Shown: positions 59,801 to 64,000 of the stretch, piece by piece
Position numbering within the stretch: the first letter of the stretch is position 1
How the letters are laid out: each line of letters begins with the position of its first letter
NCBI GenBank assembly: GCA_002633025.1
Contig: NMRB01000148.1
Location: 371,328-435,327 of the forward strand
From: Notospermus geniculatus
Lineage: Eukaryota > Nemertea > Pilidiophora > Heteronemertea > Lineidae
Direction of reading: 5' to 3'
Length of the DNA: 64,000 nt
Notes under the pieces: model-generated
Databases searched by the model: none
What the model saw: only the letters and a program-made list of their open reading frames with translations
Told to the model about the DNA's origin: nothing
Made by a program: the position numbers and the translations under genes

Positions 59801-62800
59801 TTGGCATATGTGACCCGCGCCAGCAAAATGAGTCGGAATGTGCAGAGAAGAAGACCCAAAGTGCACCAACGGATTGTTGATTTCAGTATTGTCTGGCCAT
59901 TGTGAAATTTCTAGAGTTGTTCTCTGGTGTCATGTTGAGTCTTCTTTCCGGCGCATTCCGACTCATTTTGTTGGCACGGGTCACATATGTTTCTTCATTG
60001 TTAAAATTTTTGGTGTTTTTTGCTCAATGGAACACAGTGACAAAAGGTGGGGCACAAATCTACCCCTACGTTCACAAGATTCAACTGTCTTGTTTGAAAC
60101 ACATTTAAGTTTTAATTGTAATAATTTTCAAAGCAGTATGCCCAATTATCATCAACCACTGATGTCTTCAATGCATTGAGAACACGCAGGCATCTTTTTC
60201 ACCAAATATGTAACCCGAGAGGCAAAGTGGAAAACATTTGGTAATCTTGGTAAATTTGGTAACATTTGGTAAATTTGGTAATTATTGGTAATCTCCCATG
60301 CTCAGAGGTACGGCATTCCGTGTTTTCGGTTGCTCCACTTGTACAGTGAGGTGAAACTGTCTGACCTCTGCATTGGAGATTGGTACAGTATGGACTAACT
60401 TCCTATCAGAAGGGAATGGAGGTACTCTTAGCCACTTCATGCCAGGAGTATTGGGGTTAAGCCCCGACGTGTTCAATCCTTCAGGGTTAGATTCAGCCTT
60501 ACTTAATTGCTCACTCAATGCATTTCCTGCAAATTGACATCAATGAGTGCATACGGTGCTCTTGTTTTCTTAGCAACTTTATAATTCGCATTCTCCGACA
60601 GCAGGGTTTTGGTCTGGCTCCTCTTCATATGTCATGAGTAGATGAAGAGGAGTGAGGTAAGAACCCCTGCTGTGGGAGGATGCTTTATTCGTGATACCAA
60701 CTTAGCACTTACACTTATTGGTCATTCTGCTCAGGAATTGTGTTGGAATTGGATAATGATTAGTCCATCGGACACATTAGCGATAAAACTGCTGATGTAT
60801 TGTTCATTATTTGCTATACTGAGACATAAACTAGTTCAGTTGCTGTTGGTACTATAGCAACCAGACAATGTCCTCCTGATGGCGATTTAATGTGTTTAAC
60901 CCCTAAAATCATGACACCTCTAATTTGTATTAAGTAAACCAGTTTAGATGGCGCCAAGGTTAATGGTAGTGATGCTGTTTAGTTATGGAATAGAACACTT
61001 GGCAGGCTGAACCCCTGCTCAAGGTTCTTTAGGTGACCAAGAGCATAGCTTGTTGATGGACACAGCCAAATCCCTTGGGGGAAACACAGCCAAACTCCAG
61101 TCCTTGATTAGTACCATTTGTGCTACATGGCAAGCAGAGTCCTCTTCCAACCCACCCTTTTATGCCAGAAGGTGAGGCTTTTGAAAAAAAGAAGCTCAAC
61201 CAAGCATTTTGGCAGTCGCAGCTAATTTGAACCTGCTGGCTTCAGGTCAAGAACTTAACAACTTGCTTGTTTGACACCTGAGTAAGGTGAAGCGTTTGAG
61301 TAAAAGAAGCTCCACCAGGTCTTGACAGTCTGACTTACCAACCTCCCCTGGCGGGCCATTTGAATGTAAGCAACGTTACTGTAGCATCTCATCTGGACAG
61401 CAGCAGAGTTGGAACCTGCTGAGTGCAGGTCAGGAACCTGAGCCACTGATCTACCACATCTCTGTGATTTTGTCATTTGCATCCAACCAGTTCAGTCCTC
61501 TTTTGCATCATCAGAACAATTCCACCCACAACCAACTATTGACACCATTGTTTTATCCATTTGTTACATCTACTTTACATTGCATGTGTTTGAGTTCTGT
61601 TGAAGGAATCGAAGGATGTGGAGGCTGGTAGATTCTTGCCTTTGTGACGTGTCCGTGCGGTCCCCATCCAAAATTTGTTGCTGTGATTGTGAAACATTTT
61701 AGTAGCCACTATGAAATGGTACAATGGAAAGTAGACTGCCATGGAACCTCTCTCTTGAGGACATCTTTGGGACTGCCTGATGCTGTCCTTAATTGAGAGG
61801 TGTCCTCAATACAGAGGTGAAAATGAGCAGACGTGGCCAGGGGAGTGAACTCTGCTGTCCTAATAAGAGAGGTGTCGTGGCAGAGGTGTCTGCTTAGGGA
61901 AGTTCTTTTTTGGAATACTTACTTAGTAACAAAAGAGGTTTGTCAAAGGTTTGAAAGGACATTGGCAATAGATCTCCACGCCCTTCTATATTCCATCGGC
62001 AGAAAGGCGTTACCGTTATCTAAAGTTCTCACTGTTTCACTAATTGTTTGCATGTATGACGTTGTATAACACAGGTCCAGAGGGCAGTGTCAGCGCTAAG
62101 GACAATCCACGGCTTCTAGCGATAGGTAACTATATGACATCATTTCGTCATTTTGCATCATGGCGCTTCTGTAGAACTACGCAGGCTTTTAAGAACGCTT
62201 GTGTGCATAACTTTACATATCAAGATATGGTAGGGATTGGGATGCCAATTGCCATATCTTGATATGACTGCTTCTAGTATGCCATTCTGAGGATATCAGG
62301 ACCTAGCGCTTGGCGTTCACTCTCACCGCAAAGTGACGTAGGAAACAAAGGCTAGAAGAGGTCCTGATATCCTTAGGATGAGTAATACCCAACTCACAAA
62401 CTTCAAAGGATTTGCAGGTCATAAGTTGGGTATTGCATGTGTTGTCACATAGGTGTGAATGTCTTAAGGTACTTGAAGGAGTAGTTAAATGTGTAGGGTA
62501 CATGTAACTAAGTCATTCTTTGCAGTGGCAGTATTGCCTGTCCTTGTCTCAATGCAATCCTTTCTAGGGATTCTGCACAGTCCTCTTTTCCTACATCTCA
62601 AAACATGTTTTACCTCCTGTGGGGTGGGTTATCCCTTGCTGAAGTCTATGAAAAGTTAATTTCTCTGTTAATCCCCGTTTCCACTACATCATTTCCTGCC
62701 ATAGTTTGTGCTGTGGTGGAAACACTCATAACTTGCTTGCTTTTAGGCCAATAGATTTAGCTTTTAATTTCTCTGTTTTCTATCCATCTCACAATAGCAA

Positions 62801-63862
62801 TTGACTTTAATAGTAGTATATTTCAACTGAAGGCACCCTCCATTAGAGTTAATCTTGCAAATGTTGGTTCTCAACGGGCTACTCAGCCATAGAAAACTAA
62901 AGCCATTATTTTTGGTCATTGGTCATGGCGGAAGTCCTATAGAAACCATTAATGGTAAATTGCCCGTGAGAGCCAACTCATGCGAGAATACCATAACATG
63001 GAGACGAGCCTATAGCTTGCCTCCTACCAATACCAAAATGCACTCCTATCACTTTAATCGAGGTTTTATAGAAACACATTTGCACATGTATGAGCTGCAC
63101 TTATACAGCTTTCTTGAACTGCACCTCTTCCTCGGATTGCCCAAATTTCTTGTAGAGTCTGCTTCCCCACAATATGGTTTAGAATTTTGCTTCTGGTAGT
63201 ATTCAAAGTTTGTGGCTGGTCTCAAACTTTATTTGTGATATGACTGAGGTACATAACATCCTTTAGACACCATAATGGCTGATGAAGGGGAGATACATGT
63301 CAAGTTGACCAACTAAAGAAACACGAGAGATACTCAATACCAAAGAAGATCCGAAAATCACTGAATGGTCGATGGAATGTGAAAAGCTATAGACCATTCT
63401 CAAATTGATGTAAATGACAAAGATCTGCACACTTCCACTGAAATCTCAACTATAACCTCTGTCTGAACCTGAATGACTTGATGCAGACAACCCCACGACA
63501 GTGACTTCGAAGACATTGTGTCAGAGTCGACCATAGCTGAATCATGCGTCACGTCACCCGGTTTCAGACCGAGATTCTGGTTCAGATTTTGGCGGAAGTG
63601 CCCAGATCTGCGAATTGGAGAATCGTCTACACTTTGCTGACTTGAAGAAATGAGTTGCTCATCGATTACAATGAAAAGCAATACTTTCCCAAGCTTCAGT
63701 TTAACTTTTTCTTTTCCAGGAGAGCTTGTTTGGAAGCTGTTGTCTCGCTATTGGATCCTAATCTGTATCGGCATGTTCCTTGTCCAGACATTACAGCCAG
63801 ACGTCGTGGTCTACAGGATCATCTATATGGCTTTCTTCCTCTACTTCATGGTCACCTTCCAG
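20714..63862 (+). CDS. Piezo: Piezo mechanosensitive ion channel, 5' part of gene (exons 2-12)
   Basis: Eleven exons join in phase into 592 codons with no stop. The order of conserved blocks follows animal Piezo proteins from about residue 25 to about residue 600: the first membrane helix with a PT-R loop, the HLAPD block, the GIIYPS/VYF block, the SYPC and YWI motifs, and VVYRIIYM. Piezo is a homotrimeric, stretch-gated cation channel of the plasma membrane, and its N-terminal repeats of four helices form the curved blade. This window covers the outer blade only; the later blade repeats, anchor and pore lie beyond the right edge. The initiator exon is not found; exon 2 begins inside a codon. 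Introns run from 175 bp to 25.5 kb. The call rests on recalled family sequence, not a search. Invertebrates usually carry one Piezo gene, so I do not assign a 1 or 2 subtype. Confidence 0.95.
20880..21053 (+). repeat. Irregular tandem repeat in Piezo intron 2
   Basis: About five degenerate copies of a unit containing GCAGATGTGGCTAGAATGCA with spacing of roughly 20 to 45 bp. It fills most of the intron between exons 2 and 3. No coding role is visible. Confidence 0.6.
21227..21361 (+). CDS. Piezo: Piezo exon 3: second membrane helix
   Basis: The acceptor is TTTTTCTTCCAG and the donor is GTAAGC. Two bases complete the glycine codon from exon 2, 44 codons follow, and one base remains. The peptide reads AYLILLVIASTLFTIGHAVF and then a soluble stretch. 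This corresponds to the human PIEZO1 helix LLFLVAHLALQICLHI. The intron after it is only 175 bp, the shortest in the window. Confidence 0.92.
21537..21579 (+). CDS. Piezo: Piezo exon 4: short linker exon
   Basis: A 43-nt exon between acceptor CTCTCTACAG and donor GTAAGT. Joined to exon 3 it gives CSVEETILRQFGFQA, equivalent to the human SRWETLSRHIGVTR linker, where the leucine-arginine-x-x-glycine pattern is kept. The phases (2 bases in, 2 bases out) fit both neighbours exactly, which is the main reason to accept so short an exon. Confidence 0.87.
21670..21875. mobile_element. Foldback family L, copy 1, in Piezo intron 4
   Basis: CAGGGTTCCTGCGTGTCCTT pairs with GCCGCAGGAACCCTG. The interior has GTCTTGAAAA and AGTCTTAAAT type repeats, as in the larger relative at 45698. 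Confidence 0.7.
21876..21955. repeat. Foldback V in Piezo intron 4
   Basis: GTCTTAGCGCTCGCTCCCTT and ACCGCA pair with TGCGGTGATGAAGAGAGCAA and GCGCTAAGAAC. It directly follows family L. Confidence 0.68.
22204..22638 (+). CDS. Piezo: Piezo exon 5: large membrane exon of the outer blade
   Basis: 435 nt between acceptor TCTCTTTTCCAG and donor CAG|GTAAAG. The peptide begins AYDGVFWPDIIRHLAPDVLM, matching the human AIRLVAPDLGILV region. Four hydrophobic segments follow: MVIISVIVLALCG; EVLTLLFLTTSGIIYPS; VVSAVYFVVFLYLATWLSC; and FRIFLLIYSGLHLLVLHLYQ. A charged loop with a run of threonines and arginines separates the first from the second, as in vertebrate PIEZO1. The last two bases pair with exon 6 to make an arginine codon. 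This is the most diagnostic exon in the left half of the gene. Confidence 0.97.
22672..22843. mobile_element. Foldback element M in Piezo intron 5
   Basis: AGGCCACACTTTTTTATTTC pairs with AAATAAAAAAAGTGTGGCCT. It starts only 33 bp after the exon 5 donor. Confidence 0.78.
22936..23150. mobile_element. Foldback element N in Piezo intron 5
   Basis: TACCGTAATACGCAAATATT at the left pairs with AAAATTTTTGCATATACGGT at the right. The interior has CG-containing stretches (TTCGCGTGG, TTTCGCGATTTTCGC). Confidence 0.65.
23165..23310 (-). mobile_element. tRNA-derived SINE (type D), minus strand
   Basis: The - strand reads GGATGTCTGAGTGGTGCAAT, an A-box-like stretch, then GGTTCTGGGTTCAATCCCTA with a B box. 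Internal pol III promoter spacing is tRNA-like. It lies in Piezo intron 5, antisense to the gene. Confidence 0.65.
23800..24491. repeat. 24-bp minisatellite with orientation switches
   Basis: About 18 copies of a unit like ACCATTAAACAAGAAAGCTG plus GCCA. The outermost copies (23800-23860 and 24444-24491) are in reverse orientation (TGGTTCAATGGTTGACCAGA). Family O sits inside at 24312-24443. Long open frames on both strands here come from the repeat. Confidence 0.88.
24312..24443. mobile_element. MITE family O, copy 1 (uninterrupted)
   Basis: CCGCCACGAAACTCCGATAG pairs with CTATCGTAGTTTCGTGGCGG, and CTAACAGAGA with TCTCTGTTAG inside. It is the empty-site reference for the copy at 51545. Confidence 0.85.
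24590..24749 (+). CDS. Piezo: Piezo exon 6: extracellular loop and following helix
   Basis: The acceptor is GCTCTCTTCCAG and the donor is AAG|GTAAGC. One base completes arginine, and 53 codons follow. The peptide has LFGLTKVIRTDCSTPAELVL, aligning with human VLGLKDFVGPTNCSSPHALV, including the conserved cysteine. The helix PCMILILYWVLAC follows, then a basic end (RAYNHRK) that starts the variable cytoplasmic loop. The exon ends in phase 0. Confidence 0.96.
24788..25145. mobile_element. MITE family A, copy 2, split by element MM
   Basis: CTAAAGCGGCCCATACACAT to CATGCCTGAAGCACG at the left and GGGCCCCATACTGTGCAATA at the right. MM occupies 24891-25069. A tandem duplication around GGCACGTGACCCC follows it. 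Confidence 0.78.
24891..25069 (+). mobile_element. Element MM, copy 2, nested in family A
   Basis: GCGTGGATCCAAGG at the left and TCGTGGATCCATCC at the right. The interior matches 14444-14602 in reverse complement. It includes a run of ten G. Confidence 0.72.
25696..26048. mobile_element. Foldback element containing MITE B, copy 4
   Basis: Arms TAAAGTATAATTCACGCTAA... (25696-25737) and ...GGGTAAATTATACTTTA (26006-26048) are complementary over about 42 bp. Family B copy 4 sits right beside the left arm. Confidence 0.75.
25738..25846. mobile_element. MITE family B, copy 4
   Basis: CCCATATTCATAAAAGTACT to AGTACTTTTATGAATATGGG, a near-perfect hairpin of about 105 bp in Piezo intron 6. Confidence 0.85.
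26311..26340 (+). CDS. Piezo: Piezo exon 7: probable microexon in the variable loop
   Basis: Thirty nt coding KLVVEVEQPA, with acceptor TTATTATACAG after a pyrimidine-rich tract and donor GCA|GTAAGT. It is phase 0 on both sides, so it fits between exons 6 and 8. A second perfect GTAAGT donor lies 12 nt downstream; using it would add four residues (VSEP) and end the exon at 26352. The loop is poorly conserved in Piezo, so the call rests on splice signals and phase rather than homology. Confidence 0.62.
26745..27310. repeat. Degenerate long-unit tandem array in Piezo intron 7
   Basis: Four to five units of 60 to 125 bp containing GGTAGTTACACCATCTTACA, CAGTGGCTGCACATGAAATG and CAAGGCAGCTTTACACTCTA. 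Units differ by internal deletions. Confidence 0.75.
28488..28784. repeat. 43-bp minisatellite in Piezo intron 7
   Basis: About seven copies of ATCTGAGCAGATAAAGCTAA followed by AGAAAGCAGTTTGCACAATT. The inverted match TCTGAGCAGA lies within the unit. Confidence 0.85.
30061..30360. repeat. 25-bp minisatellite, twelve units, no length change
   Basis: Exactly twelve 25-bp units of the form CACTCCCTGACACAAGTCAG plus TCGGC. GACACAAG and GATAAAAG variants tend to alternate, hinting at a 50-bp higher-order unit. Confidence 0.9.
31240..31550. repeat. 20-22 bp minisatellite in Piezo intron 7
   Basis: About fourteen copies of AACTTGGGGATTAGAGTAAA with small length changes. It ends 540 bp before Piezo exon 8. 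Confidence 0.87.
31607..31788 (-). mobile_element. Foldback family X, copy 1
   Basis: CAGTGGAATCTCTGTTGGCA at the left and AATAGAGAGGTTCCACTGTA at the right. Internal GAGAGGTGTCC-type repeats on the - strand match 34528 and 61740. Confidence 0.8.
32090..32185 (+). CDS. Piezo: Piezo exon 8: basic, serine-rich loop
   Basis: The acceptor is GTTTTTTTCAG. The exon encodes 32 residues starting GGDDLNIQSSRLGHH, with a basic cluster (RKKGLLRRSG) resembling the QSSVLRRPVRPKR stretch of the human PIEZO1 loop. It is phase 0 in and out. The donor at 32186 (CAG|GTACTA) is weak. An alternative donor at 32210 (GAG|GTGGGA) would add eight residues in the same frame. The right boundary is therefore less certain than the left one. 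Confidence 0.74.
32871..33069. mobile_element. MITE D5, related to family D
   Basis: TGTGACCCGCTCTGGCAAAA to TTTTGCCAGAGCGGGTCACA with paired CAGTCGCATG/CATGCGACTG. The ends resemble D and E, but the core differs. Confidence 0.82.
33073..33223. mobile_element. Foldback element FF
   Basis: GAGTTTCGCTGGCAGCCATC pairs with GATGGCTGGCAAACTC, and CACAATTAGGCTGTCATC with GATGACCTAATTTTG. It starts four bases after D5. Confidence 0.78.
34064..34133. repeat. Short foldback family KK, copy 2
   Basis: AAAGTTTAGGTTTATAGTCC at the left pairs loosely with GACTATACACTTTAA at the right. Confidence 0.55.
34148..34465 (-). mobile_element. tRNA-derived SINE (type C), interrupted by MITE R
   Basis: On the - strand GGTCCAGGGTTCAAATCCC is a B-box region. 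The A-box part (GGTGTAGTGGTTCA) lies beyond the insertion at 34305-34430. The CCACTAG/CCACTAC duplication around the insertion fits a target-site effect. Confidence 0.62.
34305..34430. mobile_element. MITE R, nested in a SINE
   Basis: GGGATAGCCGCATAGAAACT at the left and AGTTTCTATGCGGCCATCCC at the right. The GCCGC and GAAACTCCG blocks resemble family O ends. Confidence 0.8.
34528..34709 (+). mobile_element. Foldback family X, copy 2
   Basis: TACAGTGGAACCTCTCTATT to AGGGAGGTTCCACTGTA. It carries four internal AGAGGTGTCC-like repeats. Confidence 0.83.
35803..35910. mobile_element. MITE family C, copy 1
   Basis: GGGGCCGTATGCATAAAACA pairs with TGTTTTATGCATACGGCCCC; arms extend to about 48 bp (AAATTTCCCTTA/TAAGGGAAATTT). 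Other copies are at 52895 and 53576. Confidence 0.88.
36031..36380. repeat. 85-bp tandem array
   Basis: GCCTATTCAATGGGTT starts at 36031, 36116, 36201 and 36286, with a degenerate fifth start at 36371: an exact 85-bp period. The unit also contains TAGGCTGTTATAGTTATTGA and AACTTGTTCCAGGTCAGTGG. Confidence 0.92.
37320..37559. mobile_element. MITE family B, copy 5, split by family A
   Basis: CCCATATTCATAAAACTACT to CACACTTTGACTTAAG, then after the insert TATGTTTATGAATATGGACC. Family A copy 3 separates the two parts. Confidence 0.85.
37407..37531. mobile_element. MITE family A, copy 3, nested in B
   Basis: Bounded by direct TTAAG at 37402-37406 and 37532-37536. The core ATTGCACAATATGAGGATCA and GGGCCCCATATTGTGCAATA are as in other A copies. 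Confidence 0.85.
38787..38945. mobile_element. MITE family A, copy 4 (best preserved)
   Basis: TAAAGCGGTCCAACCACGTA to TGCATGTGGATTGGCCACTT, flanked by TA. Long complementary arms carry ATATTATTGCACAATATG. Confidence 0.86.
39840..40245. repeat. 38-bp minisatellite
   Basis: About eleven copies of CCTAAGACATCAAGAACAGA followed by GAAGCCTAGCTTCCCTAT, with small indels. AAGCCTAGCTT is itself nearly palindromic. Confidence 0.87.
40897..41035. repeat. G-rich/C-rich dispersed repeat JJ
   Basis: CAGGGGCGTAGCTAGCTTTT followed by GTAGGGGGGCAAAATGGGGG and ending in a C-run. It contains one ambiguous base at 41014. Related in style to family F but not clearly the same. Confidence 0.5.
41058..41166. mobile_element. 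MITE family B, copy 6
   Basis: ATTCATAAAACTACTTAAGT to ACTATGTTTATGAATATGG, with a TTTGTTCAACACAAAAGATA centre. Confidence 0.82.
41195..41275 (-). repeat. Second copy of the GAGGAAGACCC repeat
   Basis: TTGACCCCAATTGGGGTCTT followed by CCTCAGGCG is the reverse complement of the 18630 copy. Confidence 0.45.
42083..42370. mobile_element. Foldback element DD
   Basis: AAGGTGCCTACAGGTCGACA and TCTTGAAGCAACTCG pair with CGAGTTGCTTCAAGAC and TGTCGACCTGTTAGCACCTT. About 290 bp. Confidence 0.8.
42370..42638. mobile_element. Foldback element EE, abutting DD
   Basis: TAAAGCCCCACAGTATTGAA pairs with TTCAATACAGTGGGGCTTTA. It shares its left boundary with the right end of DD. Confidence 0.78.
42640..42795. 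repeat. Interspersed family Y, copy 4
   Basis: GCCATGGAAATGAATTGGAA, CTTCTCTTCAAATAATTTTC, GGATGTGAGAAAACTTTGAC and GTTGCCGTCTGCTGGACTCT. It follows directly on EE. Confidence 0.68.
43745..44035 (-). mobile_element. tRNA-derived SINE (type B), copy 1
   Basis: The - strand starts with the A box TGGCCTAGTGG, then a B-box-like CTTTGAATCC. The tail region carries AGTCTTTTACC... complement and GGCACAAGGTAC. It shares a long body with 58965-59205. Confidence 0.7.
45698..46107. mobile_element. Foldback family L relative, about 410 bp
   Basis: CAGGGTGTCTACAAGTCTTA at the left and GGGCTGTAGACACCCTC at the right. Many internal AAAAAGTCTTAAATTT repeats. No transposase. Confidence 0.78.
46491..46844. 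mobile_element. MITE family D, copy 3, interrupted
   Basis: GTGACCTACAGCAAAGTGAG to AATAATAG, and TTACAGAAGTGGACAAAGTC to TGCTGTCACGGGTCACA. The two parts join exactly as in copies 1 and 2 once 46559-46724 is left out. Confidence 0.82.
46559..46724. mobile_element. Foldback insertion inside family D
   Basis: About 165 bp with ends GGAGCTGTCAGC and GGCTGACTGCTCC. It interrupts D copy 3 at a point where D1 and D2 are continuous. Class unclear. Confidence 0.68.
47431..47661. mobile_element. Foldback family GG, copy 1
   Basis: AGCACACTAGGGGATATCGC pairs with GCGATATCGCCTAGCGTGCT. A second copy is at 56397. Confidence 0.8.
48311..49320. repeat. About 145-bp tandem array with trinucleotide-rich head
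   Basis: Head: GCTCACCGTGGTGAGC, then GTCGTCCGTCGTCGTCCGTC. Body: units carrying GGCCGCCAGGTGGCGTAACC near 48514, 48803, 48950, 49094 and 49240 (steps of about 145 bp, one double). Each unit also has AAGTTTCGGCCCGATTGGAC and GTGCTGTAACTC. Open frames here come from the repeat. Confidence 0.82.
49415..49572. mobile_element. Foldback element AA
   Basis: CATCCCCAGAATGTCTATCA pairs with TGATAGACATTCTGGGGATG, and GACATTTTGCCTAATGTTCC with AATATTAGACAAAATGCC. Arms are about 50 bp. Scattered ATTAGGCA motifs flank it. Confidence 0.82.
50570..50754. mobile_element. Foldback element BB
   Basis: GGGCTCCTGTTCCATAGAAG and TTTACGTTTCACTTTTC pair with GAAAAGTGAAACGTGAACG and AACAGGAGCC; CGTTTTCCTTTCGTTCCTCG also pairs with CGAGGAACGAAAGGAAAACA. 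Confidence 0.8.
51634..52091. mobile_element. MITE family P (Harbinger-like signature), middle layer
   Basis: TIRs GGCCCCCATTACATAGAGCT and AGCTCTATGTAATAGGGGCC, flanked by TTA at 51631-51633 and 52092-52094. A 3-bp TWA target with GG ends is typical of PIF/Harbinger elements. No transposase remains. Confidence 0.82.
51722..51970. mobile_element. MITE family Q, inner layer
   Basis: ATACCCCCATCACACTGAGC at the left, with the complement at the right (CAGTGTGATGGGGGTAT). TA flanks on both sides suggest a TA target. It contains ACGTTCT/AGGACG motifs on both arms. Confidence 0.82.
52895..53001. mobile_element. MITE family C, copy 2
   Basis: AGGGGCCGTATGCATAAAAC to TTTTATGCACACGGCTCC. Nearly identical to copy 1 with small changes in the right arm. 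Confidence 0.86.
53576..53694. mobile_element. MITE family C, copy 3
   Basis: GGGGCCGTATGCATAAAACA to TTTTATGCATACGGCCCC. The centre loop is inverted relative to copy 1. Confidence 0.88.
53807..53902. other. Assembly gap
   Basis: 96 undetermined bases in Piezo intron 8. Confidence 0.99.
54633..55115. repeat. 20-bp minisatellite with self-complementary unit
   Basis: Over twenty copies of TCTGCATTATGCAGATTAAG; CTGCATTATGCAG inside each unit is a palindrome. Variants TTGT/TTAT alternate irregularly. It lies in Piezo intron 8. Confidence 0.92.
55522..55706. mobile_element. Foldback element HH
   Basis: CTACAGGGTGAAGCAAAAT pairs with ATTTTGATTCACCCTGTAG. About 185 bp. Confidence 0.75.
55980..56075. 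repeat. Foldback U
   Basis: CCCTGAGGTAATCAGTGGTT pairs with AACCACTGATTGCCTCAGGG. Its GCGAGTGCTAAGAA end resembles foldback V at 21876. Confidence 0.72.
56397..56611. mobile_element. Foldback family GG, copy 2
   Basis: AGCCAGCAGCATACCAGGCG and GATATGGCAAGCGATC at the left; TTGCTTGCGATATTACCTGG and TGCTGCTGGC at the right. Confidence 0.8.
57497..57593 (+). repeat. 22-bp tandem repeat upstream of exon 9
   Basis: About five copies of ATGCATCAATCCTACCTCAA plus AC. The same unit recurs at 58404-58456 on the other side of the exon. Confidence 0.85.
57658..57879 (+). CDS. Piezo: Piezo exon 9: acidic loop and start of next helix
   Basis: 222 nt after a long pyrimidine tract ending in TTTTTAG, with donor ATG|GTAGGT. 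An acidic, proline-rich stretch (ETPEDEEEKEAAKKQ) runs into VTIGHFILSQSYVATLIVMM. That segment matches the human block SLGHLIMDQSYVCALIAMMV almost position for position. It is phase 0 at both ends. A tRNA-derived SINE begins about ten bases past the donor. Confidence 0.96.
57888..58142 (+). mobile_element. tRNA-derived SINE (type A) at exon 9 donor
   Basis: The head has A box TGGCATAATGG and B box GGTTCGAGCCC with tRNA-like spacing. A unique body follows, and the tail is (ATT)n after CCATATAAATACCGG. It is in the same orientation as Piezo and starts within about ten bases of the exon 9 donor. Confidence 0.83.
58404..58456 (+). repeat. 22-bp tandem repeat downstream of exon 9
   Basis: Two to three copies of ATACATCAATCCTACCTCGA-like units, homologous to 57497-57593. 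Confidence 0.78.
58537..58800 (+). CDS. Piezo: Piezo exon 10: blade membrane repeat
   Basis: The acceptor is CAATTCCAG and the donor is CAG|GTGAGA; 88 codons in phase 0. The peptide AWSITYHCWLTFVYLLAACI equals human VWSITYHSWLTFVLLLWACL. A second hydrophobic block follows (VILAYAEILLLIQYIYGL), then a loop ending KKYSYPCGPLAVQ, matching human HTRYPCLDLGAML. These are the clearest Piezo signatures in the window. Confidence 0.98.
58864..58955. mobile_element. MITE family T, copy 1
   Basis: CATTCTGATGATATCAGGAC pairs with GTCCTGGTATCCTCAGAATG. About 90 bp in Piezo intron 10. Confidence 0.8.
58965..59205 (-). mobile_element. tRNA-derived SINE (type B), copy 2, head truncated
   Basis: The - strand reads CCTGGGTTCAAATCTAG (B box) but lacks a clear A box. 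The body is as in 43745-44035 (TTACTTGCCCGTGCGAAGGC on the + strand). Confidence 0.68.
59320..59473 (+). CDS. Piezo: Piezo exon 11: helix and polar linker
   Basis: The acceptor is TTCCTTTCCAG and the donor is A|GTACGT. It encodes VAFTIMFWLNLYQFMRERW, a helix that ends in a basic patch, matching human TLTFWLLLRQFVKEKLL. A polar linker with TVTVENSQPSNS follows, matching human TEVTVADTEPT. One base remains at the end and is completed by exon 12. Confidence 0.94.
59809..59985. mobile_element. MITE family D, copy 4
   Basis: TGTGACCCGCGCCAGCAAAA to TTTTGTTGGCACGGGTCACA. The central part is in the opposite orientation to D1 (CACCAACGGATTGTTGATTT here). Confidence 0.8.
60589..60682. mobile_element. 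MITE family S, copy 2
   Basis: CATTCTCCGACAGCAGGGTT pairs with CCCCTGCTGTGGGAGGATG. Piezo intron 11. Confidence 0.76.
61740..61906 (+). mobile_element. Foldback family X, copy 3 (ends decayed)
   Basis: ATGGAACCTCTCTCTTGAGG at the left and TGTCTGCTTAGGGAAGTTC at the right, colinear with copy 2. Confidence 0.74.
62283..62380. mobile_element. MITE family T, copy 2
   Basis: CATTCTGAGGATATCAGGAC pairs with GTCCTGATATCCTTAGGATG. Piezo intron 11. Confidence 0.8.
63720..63862 (+). CDS. Piezo: Piezo exon 12: blade membrane helices, last exon in window
   Basis: The acceptor is TTTTCTTTTCCAG and the donor is CAG|GTGAGT. Two bases complete an arginine codon and 47 codons follow: ELVWKLLSRYWILICIGMFL, then VVVYRIIYMAFFLYFMVTFQ. 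This matches human GELVKGVYAKYWIYVCAGMF and LVVYKIVYMFLFLLCLTLFQ. The exon ends in phase 0, so the next exon should begin with the counterpart of human VYYSLWRKLL, beyond 64000. Confidence 0.97.
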
Positions 63863-64000
63863 GTGAGTTGGCTGAAACGTAAACCCTTGGTAATTCCAAT
63901 GTCTTGGATCCACGTGATTTGGGCAGCTCTTGTCGAAGTCACATTCCAGAAACCCTTGGAGTAAAATGATTCCTGATTCTTTTGGTGTTTGTTGACGTTA

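Larger units (their letters stand above)
59474..63719 (+). other. Piezo intron 11, remaining sequence
   Basis: Outside the MITE copies, 59474-59808, 59986-60588, 60683-61739, 61907-62282 and 62381-63719 hold no recognised feature. Around 60237-60292 there is a short GGTAA/TTTGGTAA repeat, and at 62219-62265 a small hairpin on CAAGATATGG. Confidence 0.6.

Overview
This is a eukaryotic, almost certainly metazoan, draft-assembly window. It carries spliced exons with GT-AG introns, two assembly gaps (15315-15523 and 53807-53902), single ambiguous bases, tRNA-derived SINEs, minisatellites and dozens of short foldback elements. The repeat style and the long introns fit a marine invertebrate such as a lancelet, echinoderm, hemichordate or mollusc. 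I cannot name the species from sequence alone.

The only gene I recognise is Piezo, the mechanosensitive cation channel, on the + strand from 20714 and running off the right end. Eleven exons (numbered 2 to 12 here because the initiator exon was not found) join in perfect phase into 1778 nt, or 592 codons without a stop. They cover the distal N-terminal part of the membrane blade, roughly the first quarter of a protein of about 2500 residues. Exons 2 to 6 are compact (20714-24749). Exons 7 and 8 (26311 and 32090) encode a poorly conserved cytoplasmic loop. A 25.5 kb intron follows, and exons 9 to 12 (57658-63862) encode the next transmembrane repeats.

Bases 1-20713 hold no gene I can support. 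They are upstream DNA or the first intron, full of foldback elements. The 25 kb intron 8 holds six tandem arrays (units of 20 to 145 bp), several SINEs and many foldback (MITE-like) families, some nested two or three deep. Several nested insertions can be dated relative to each other because a related uninterrupted copy lies in the same window. A SINE starts about ten bases after the exon 9 donor, and the same 22-bp tandem unit lies on both sides of that exon.

I saw no operon, phage, CRISPR array or bacterial-type system, and no intact transposase. The points most worth following are the alternative splice possibilities in the Piezo loop (tandem donors at exon 7, two donors at exon 8, candidate microexons), the layered MITE insertions, and an unnamed four-copy interspersed family without visible terminal repeats. 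Family letters (A, B, C and so on) are labels made for this window only.
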